The translations under genes and the position numbers were made by a program. Shown here in pieces: positions 59,086-64,000 of a stretch of 64,000 nucleotides of DNA (its first letter is position 1; every line of letters starts with the position of its first letter). The notes under the pieces are model-generated. The model was given only the letters and a program-made list of their open reading frames with translations. It was not told the DNA's origin and searched no databases. Source of the stretch: Selaginella tamariscina (Eukaryota > Streptophyta > Lycopodiopsida > Selaginellales > Selaginellaceae); assembly GCA_003024785.1 (NCBI GenBank), contig PUQB01000250.1, positions 235,136 to 299,135 on the forward strand, given 5' to 3'.

Positions 59086-62000
59086 AACAGACCTGCATCA
59101 CTAGCATCTCAATCTGCTCTCTGTACATTTGCTTCACGTCCGCGAGGTCCGCCCGTAGCTCTTCCACCTGCACTTAACACCGGTTCGTTACTTATTTGAT
59201 TCAGTCCTACACACTTTGCAACATGCCTGCTCGTCTCGTTCTCCCATGAGCTCTAAAGCAGACGCATGCCTACGACGTAGAGCCTCCATCTCCGCCCGCA
59301 TACCACGCAAAGCCGCTGCTTCACTACTCAACTTCTCGCACTGGCACAGGCACACCCAACAGACGTAAAATGGACAAGCACCAGCACTGTAAGGAAACTT
59401 ACCAGGCTTGTAGTTCTCACCAGCTCTTCAGCAAGAGAGTCTCGAGTGGCCTCCAACACGCTCTGCACACCAAACGTTCGTTAAGGACACTCAACGGAGA
59501 CAGACTCTCAGCGCTCACCAATCGAGAAGCGTAAGATGCTAATTCTCCTTCCTTCTGACGCACTGCAGCCTCAAACTGCTCCATTGTTGCCACATGCGGT
59601 GGCAGAGGCTCCGTGAACTTGTATCGCTCTTGTGCACCTGCTGAAGAGTCCAGTGACGCCTGCAGGAAGTGGCCTTCTTCCATACTTAGGCTCGGGAGGC
59701 GTCGTGTGCTATTCCTGCTGTCATTAACACAGTTGAGGTATCACATTCTTACACTTACCTGACGTTAGACGACACAGCTTGTAGCCGCTGCTCAATCTCC
59801 GTTCGAGCTGCTCTCTCTTTTTCCAAGTCCTGCACATCGGAAAAATGAGGACCGGATTCTTGTGTAATTTTAGTGCCTTACCTGCTCCACTGCCAGCCTA
59901 CGACTTTCTCCTCCTCAAGCATTTGTAACTGCTTCTCCTTCGACTCATGTAGCTCCTGCTCCAACTGCTTCAAACGAGCTTCATGCGAAGCAGCAGTCTC
60001 AAGTGCAGCTAAGTATTCTTGCCGGCTGTCAGACGCCCTCGCACGTTCCTTCTCCATGAGCGTGTAACTTGGGCTAGCTCGGCCTTGACACATGAAACCT
60101 GTTTGGAAGCCTTATCAGAGCGTCTTGAACTATGTGGATAGCAGCTTCAAACCTGAGCCTCCATGATGGCCAATCGTGAAAGGGTTTGTGATAACCGTTC
60201 ATTTGTCGCTCGTTCCCGTTCCTGAGCTGCTGCTGCCTTTGCCTCTGCCTCCTACAACAATCGGTTAGAATGGAAGTAAAAAGCCACATGCTACGAACTT
60301 GCAACCGTAGGTTGAGTGCTCTTTCTACACCAGTCCACGCCTCTGCTCTCATGACCGATGATTCCTGCAGCTCAATGCACGTTACACACACAACTAGTGA
60401 TAAGAGTCACATAAAAACCTGCATCGCCTCGATTTGACGGAGCAAAGGCCTCGTTGATTCAGGCACCCGCGCAACTAAATCGTCGTACCGGCTTTCTGCG
60501 TCCTGTAATCATCTAGTAAGAATCTCGTATTCTTCCGTTTACCAAACCTGGCATCGTTTCTCAAGGCCTTCAATGTCTTTCCGCAATTGGTCCTCACGGT
60601 AAGCTGCCTGAAAATACAACAGTAAACGGGAAACAATTCACCAAAGATATACAATCGGTTAGTTGACCTGTTGTTCGGTTCGACTCAGGCCCTGCCGAAG
60701 CTCCTCGAGAGCTTGTACCAAAGTAGACTCACGCTCAGCAGCCTCACGAAGGCGCTCGTCTAAATCAGCTTTGGCCTGACTGCTGGCGCGTGCTTCAGCA
60801 CGTGCCTCGGCTTCCCGTGCTTCATTTACCATCTTCATATAAAACTCCCTTTGAGCTGCAAGGTCCGCGTGGCCTTTCTCAACTGTTTCTTGTAAAACCT
60901 TCTCCGTAGCTGCTTTATCTTTCCGTATGCTCTCCACTTTGGCCTCTTCCACCTGCAAATGCGGTTACTACAGCTTGACATTGAAAATGTATACAGACAC
61001 GCACGCACAAAGCACCCACACATTCAAACACCTGCAGTTTGGTGCCAAGTCGCTGCTTCTCCTCTTCCAGTTCCCGAACCTGAGCACGTAACTTTTTGAT
61101 TTGAGCTTCTTGAACAGCCTGTTTCTTAGAGAGTTCTTCCCCTGTGCGAATGATCACTTAACATTGTCAAACCCAACGAGCATGGGGACATTATGACATA
61201 CCTTCGGCCATGACCTGCTTGATAATCTCGTCTTTCTCCTTGAGCAAGGCAGAAGAGTCCGCCTTCCGGTTCTGTTCCCTGCGCAACATGTCGCGCTTTT
61301 TGTCAAAGCGTACACCTATATCACAAGGAACCAGACTAAGCTCAGCAAGGAAGGCAGGGTGCTCGTTGCTCACCTTACGTTCAGCAGCTCCCAACCGGTG
61401 CTGATATTCCTCCCGCAACGCATTTAGCTCCACCTCGCTTGACTTCTTCTATGAACCGGGAAAATGGAGGCATAAGACAGAGATGAACGAAGAACCAGAC
61501 AAGGATACCTTAGCTTCTTCCAAAGCACACTTGAGCTGCTCATTCTCCAGGAGAAGTCGCGAGATCTCGTCAGCTTTAGCCTGCACTCGTAACAGGGTTA
61601 GCGAGGAGCTAGCTAGAGCTAGATCAGTTGCTACCTGGGCTTGCTTGGCTGCTCCCTGCAGCGCCCTTTCCATCATTTGCAGCTCGTTCACATTGTGATG
61701 GGTTTCACCGGAACCGGCGTCTTCTACTACTTGTTCCTCCGCAGTTTCCAAAGTATCCGGTTCCTGAGGTGCAGCATTCTCATTTTCCTGTGATGCAGCT
61801 TCTTGTGAACAATCCCCGTCAGGAGCACCATCAGCAGCACGTGGATCTGATGGCTTGTCATCCTCCTCTCTGTTTTCCTGGTGCTCCTGTTGCTTCTCAG
61901 GGGGAGGCGGATCATTTGTGACTGGATCTTGAGGAGCGCTAGCCTGTTGCTTCTCAGGGGGGAGCGGATCGTTTGCGACAGCGCTAGCCTGTTGCTTCTC

Positions 62001-62294
62001 AGGGGGGAGCGGATCACTTGTGACAGCGCTAGCCTGTTGCTTCTCAGGGGGAGCGGATCACTTGTGACAGCGCTAGCCTGTTGCTTCTCAGGAGTTGTGA
62101 CTGGATCTGCGGAGCGCTGGCTAAAGGAAGTTTAAGATGCAACACACCATTTATTGATTAGTTGGCCTACCTTCCAAGCCGAGAGCCGAGTCGAAATTCT
62201 TCTCAATGCTCTTCACGCTCTCGCTGAGCTTGGTGACCGCACCAGCTATGTCGTTGCTAAAACTCCCCAGAGACACCTTGCCCAGCCACGCCAT
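59086..62294 (-). CDS. GC5: TMF-type golgin (golgin candidate 5)
   Basis: About 20 short exons. The start MAWLGKVSLGSFSNDIAGAV, then VKSIEKNFDSALGLE, matches the conserved N-terminus of plant golgin candidate 5. An acidic, Pro/Gln/Ala-rich linker with a repeated PPEKQQASA unit follows, then long coiled coil. The C-terminal TMF/TATA-element-modulatory-factor domain ends RADLADVKQMYREQIEMLVM. TMF golgins tether vesicles at the Golgi rim and bind Rab6/ARA6-type GTPases through the C-terminal coil. At least three single-base deletions break the frame: about 59901-59904 (before RRLAVEQ), about 60058-60063 (before LMEKERARA) and 62047-62051 (five Gs where the sister repeats have six). Each is at a short run, consistent with assembly error. 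It is divergent from VPS26, another trafficking gene, with about 90-130 bp between starts. Confidence 0.88.
61905..62100 (-). repeat. In-gene tandem repeat coding PPEKQQASA units
   Basis: Four to five copies of a unit of about 48-51 bp (CTTCTCAGGGGGGAGCGGAT and GCTAGCCTGTTG on the plus strand) encode DPLPPEKQQASAVTS-like repeats in the golgin linker. Copies at 61950-62035 are nearly identical, showing recent expansion; the copy at 62041 has one G fewer. Confidence 0.85.
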
Positions 62295-62422
62295 TGGACC
62301 CAAAAACCCTATCTGCCACACAGGCTAGGCTAAGTAGAAGAATGTTGGGCATGAACCAAGTCTGAGTTGGATTTCCAAGTGACAATGGTCCGTAAGCTCA
62401 GCTGGAATGGACTGGTGCTGAG
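62295..62422. promoter_or_regulatory. Short divergent promoter between golgin GC5 and VPS26
   Basis: Between the golgin ATG (62294) and the VPS26 start (62385 or 62423) lie only 90-128 bp, so the two membrane-trafficking genes share their upstream DNA. No TATA box is clear. Confidence 0.5.
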
Positions 62423-64000
62423 ATGAGATTTTGCGTGCAGAATTTTATCTTGGGAGCATTTGGGTCGCTGTGTACCGTTTCTGTGGAGCTTACAGACGAA
62501 GATGCTCGAAAGCACGTACGTACATCCTCCTTGATCTTGTCTCTTGCTACTTTCCTGTTCAGGTCACCATAAAGAAGGAGAATGGACAGACTGCTTCCGT
62601 CCCATTATATCGCAGCCAAGACAGTGTTGTTGGACAGGTACAATCCCCATCTGTGCAAGTACTATGTATGCCTTGATGCTTGCTCAACAGGTGCGAGTTG
62701 ATCCTCTTCCAGGAAAGAAGATTGAACATCAGGGTGTCAAGATAGAGCTCCTAGGTCAAATTGGTCTGTCTTCCCGTGTCTTATTCCTCCGTGTTATTTA
62801 CTCCTCTTCATTACAGAAGTTTACATGGACCGTGGTAACTTTTATGATTTTACTTCTCTAGGTAAGTGCTGAGCACACTTGCAATCTTGTCAAGCTTCTT
62901 TCTCCCCCCATTTTGAAGTTAGGGAGCTGGATGTGCCTGGAGTGATTCATGACCGAAAGATTTATCCCTTTGAGTTCTCGTCTGTGGAGATGCCATACGA
63001 GTCCTACAATGGTGTTAATGTCCGGCTCCGGTGAGGGCATATGCCTTACTGGAATGTCACCACTAATGCTTGCTTGTCGTTGCAGCTACGTGCTCAAAGT
63101 TACAATGACAAGGAGTTACGTTGTTGCTAGCAACATTGTAGAATACAGAGAGTTTTGGGTAAGTGCTCCATGGGTTTGTGTAAGTTTTAAGCTAACAGTA
63201 ATGTCTAGGTCCGTAACTTTCAACCGTGCCCAGATATTAACAACAGTATCAAGGTGGGTTGGTTGGGATGTCCAACAATAAGCTTTGGGTGGGACGGGTG
63301 GTGCCTGCTCTTGCGATCATAACTTAATCAAGCTGCCTTGCAGATGGAGGTTGGCATTGAGGACTGCTTGCATATCGAGTTTGAGTATACCAAGAGCAAG
63401 TAAGTAGTTTTCTTCCAGCCGCTTAAAAATGAAGCTGTGTGTGAACAGATACCATCTCAAGGACGTGATCGTTGGCAAGATATACTTTTGCTCGTGCGAA
63501 TCAAGATAAAGCATATGGAACTGGAGATAAGACGACGCGAGAGCACGGGTTCAGGGGCCAACACTTTCAATGAGAGTGAGACGCTTGCCAAGTACGAGAT
63601 TATGGATGGAGCCCCTGCTCGAGGTGAGTTTAGAAGAGTTAGGAGAGCCTAGCCGGTTTAGTTTACGCGCTTCCCTCCGAATGCAGGGGAATCAATACCA
63701 GTGAGACTGTTTCTGAGCCCCTACGACTTGACACCCACCTACCGAAACATCAATAACAAATTCAGTGTCAAGTATTATCTCAACTTGGTACTTGTGGACG
63801 AAGAAGACAGGAGATACTTCAAGCAGCAGGAGATGCTGCTTTTCAGATGTGAGTGAAAATTGTACCTAGACACACATGGGAGACGAAGAAGATCGGTAAA
63901 TGTCTCCTATATAAACAAGTGGCTTACTCAACTTGAATAATTGACATTCATTTACCCTTCATTTGCTATTGTTGGTGACTTGAATGTTTTCCTAGGTCCA
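62385..64000 (+). CDS. VPS26: Retromer subunit VPS26 (3' end beyond the window)
   Basis: Eight or nine exons with introns of 50-90 bp encode the arrestin-fold retromer subunit: NFILGAFGSLCTVSVELTDE, VTIKKENGQTASVPLYRSQD, KKIEHQGVKIELLGQI, VYMDRGNFYDFTSL, VRELDVPGVIHDRKIYPFEF, MPYESYNGVNVRLRYVLKV, MEVGIEDCLHIEFEYTKSKY, MELEIRRRESTGSGA, TLAKYEIMDGAPARGES and DEEDRRYFKQQEMLLFR. The retromer recycles vacuolar sorting receptors from endosomes. The start is either ATG 62385 spliced over a 53-bp intron directly to NFILGAF (giving MNF..., as in relatives) or ATG 62423, in frame without splicing (MRFCVQNF...). One T seems missing in the TTTT run at 63486-63489 (between KIYF and LLVRIK). The last exon begins at about 63997, so the C-terminus lies outside the window. 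Confidence 0.92.

Overview
The window is a nuclear segment from a land plant with swimming sperm, most likely a lycophyte close to Selaginella. It carries plant-type genes (group I WRKY factor, ARG1-like DnaJ protein, plastid-type SOUL protein, TMF-type golgin, plant dicarboxylate/tricarboxylate carrier) together with the flagellar axoneme gene DRC4/GAS8. Almost every intron I could place is only about 50-70 bp, and neighbouring genes are separated by tens of bases, as in the compact Selaginella genome. The species call is an inference; no database was searched.

The window has two halves. Bases 1 to about 34,200 are AT-rich and repeat-rich. They hold a fragment of an ABC1/ADCK kinase gene (~0.7 kb), a broken multi-exon gene of the DUF7869 type on the minus strand (2.6-5.8 kb), a GC-rich array of palindromic units (5.91-6.18 kb), and a broken plus-strand gene with a ParB-like domain and a possible DNA-methyltransferase-like C-terminus (6.4-9.4 kb). 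These are followed by an intact FCP1/NIF-type HAD ORF (9.7-10.9 kb), an unidentified spliced-looking gene (11.9-13.2 kb), three degraded Ty1/copia elements, one degraded Ty3/gypsy element, a fragment of an SnRK2 kinase exon, and a nearly complete pogo/Tigger-like DNA transposon with terminal inverted repeats and a TA target duplication.

Bases from about 34,200 to the end form a dense island of conserved genes: WRKY (-), DRC4 (+), ATM (-), SOUL haem-binding protein (-), ARG1-like (-), DTC carrier (+), a long coiled-coil protein (+), a plastid-type cyclophilin (-), golgin GC5/TMF (-) and VPS26 (+, cut by the window end). WRKY and DRC4 start 78 bp apart in divergent orientation. DRC4 and ATM end tail to tail with 4 bp between stop codons. 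ARG1-like, SOUL and ATM follow each other on one strand with stop-to-start gaps of 77 and 76 bp.

The most unusual signal is at 2.6-9.5 kb: two divergent, intron-containing, multi-frameshifted genes (DUF7869-type and ParB-like plus possible methyltransferase) flanking seven palindromic GATTAATC-centred units. It looks like an element or gene pair that standard annotation would miss. A second general observation is that many conserved genes in the island carry 1-2 base deletions, mostly in short runs, which points to uncorrected long-read assembly errors rather than nine independent gene deaths.
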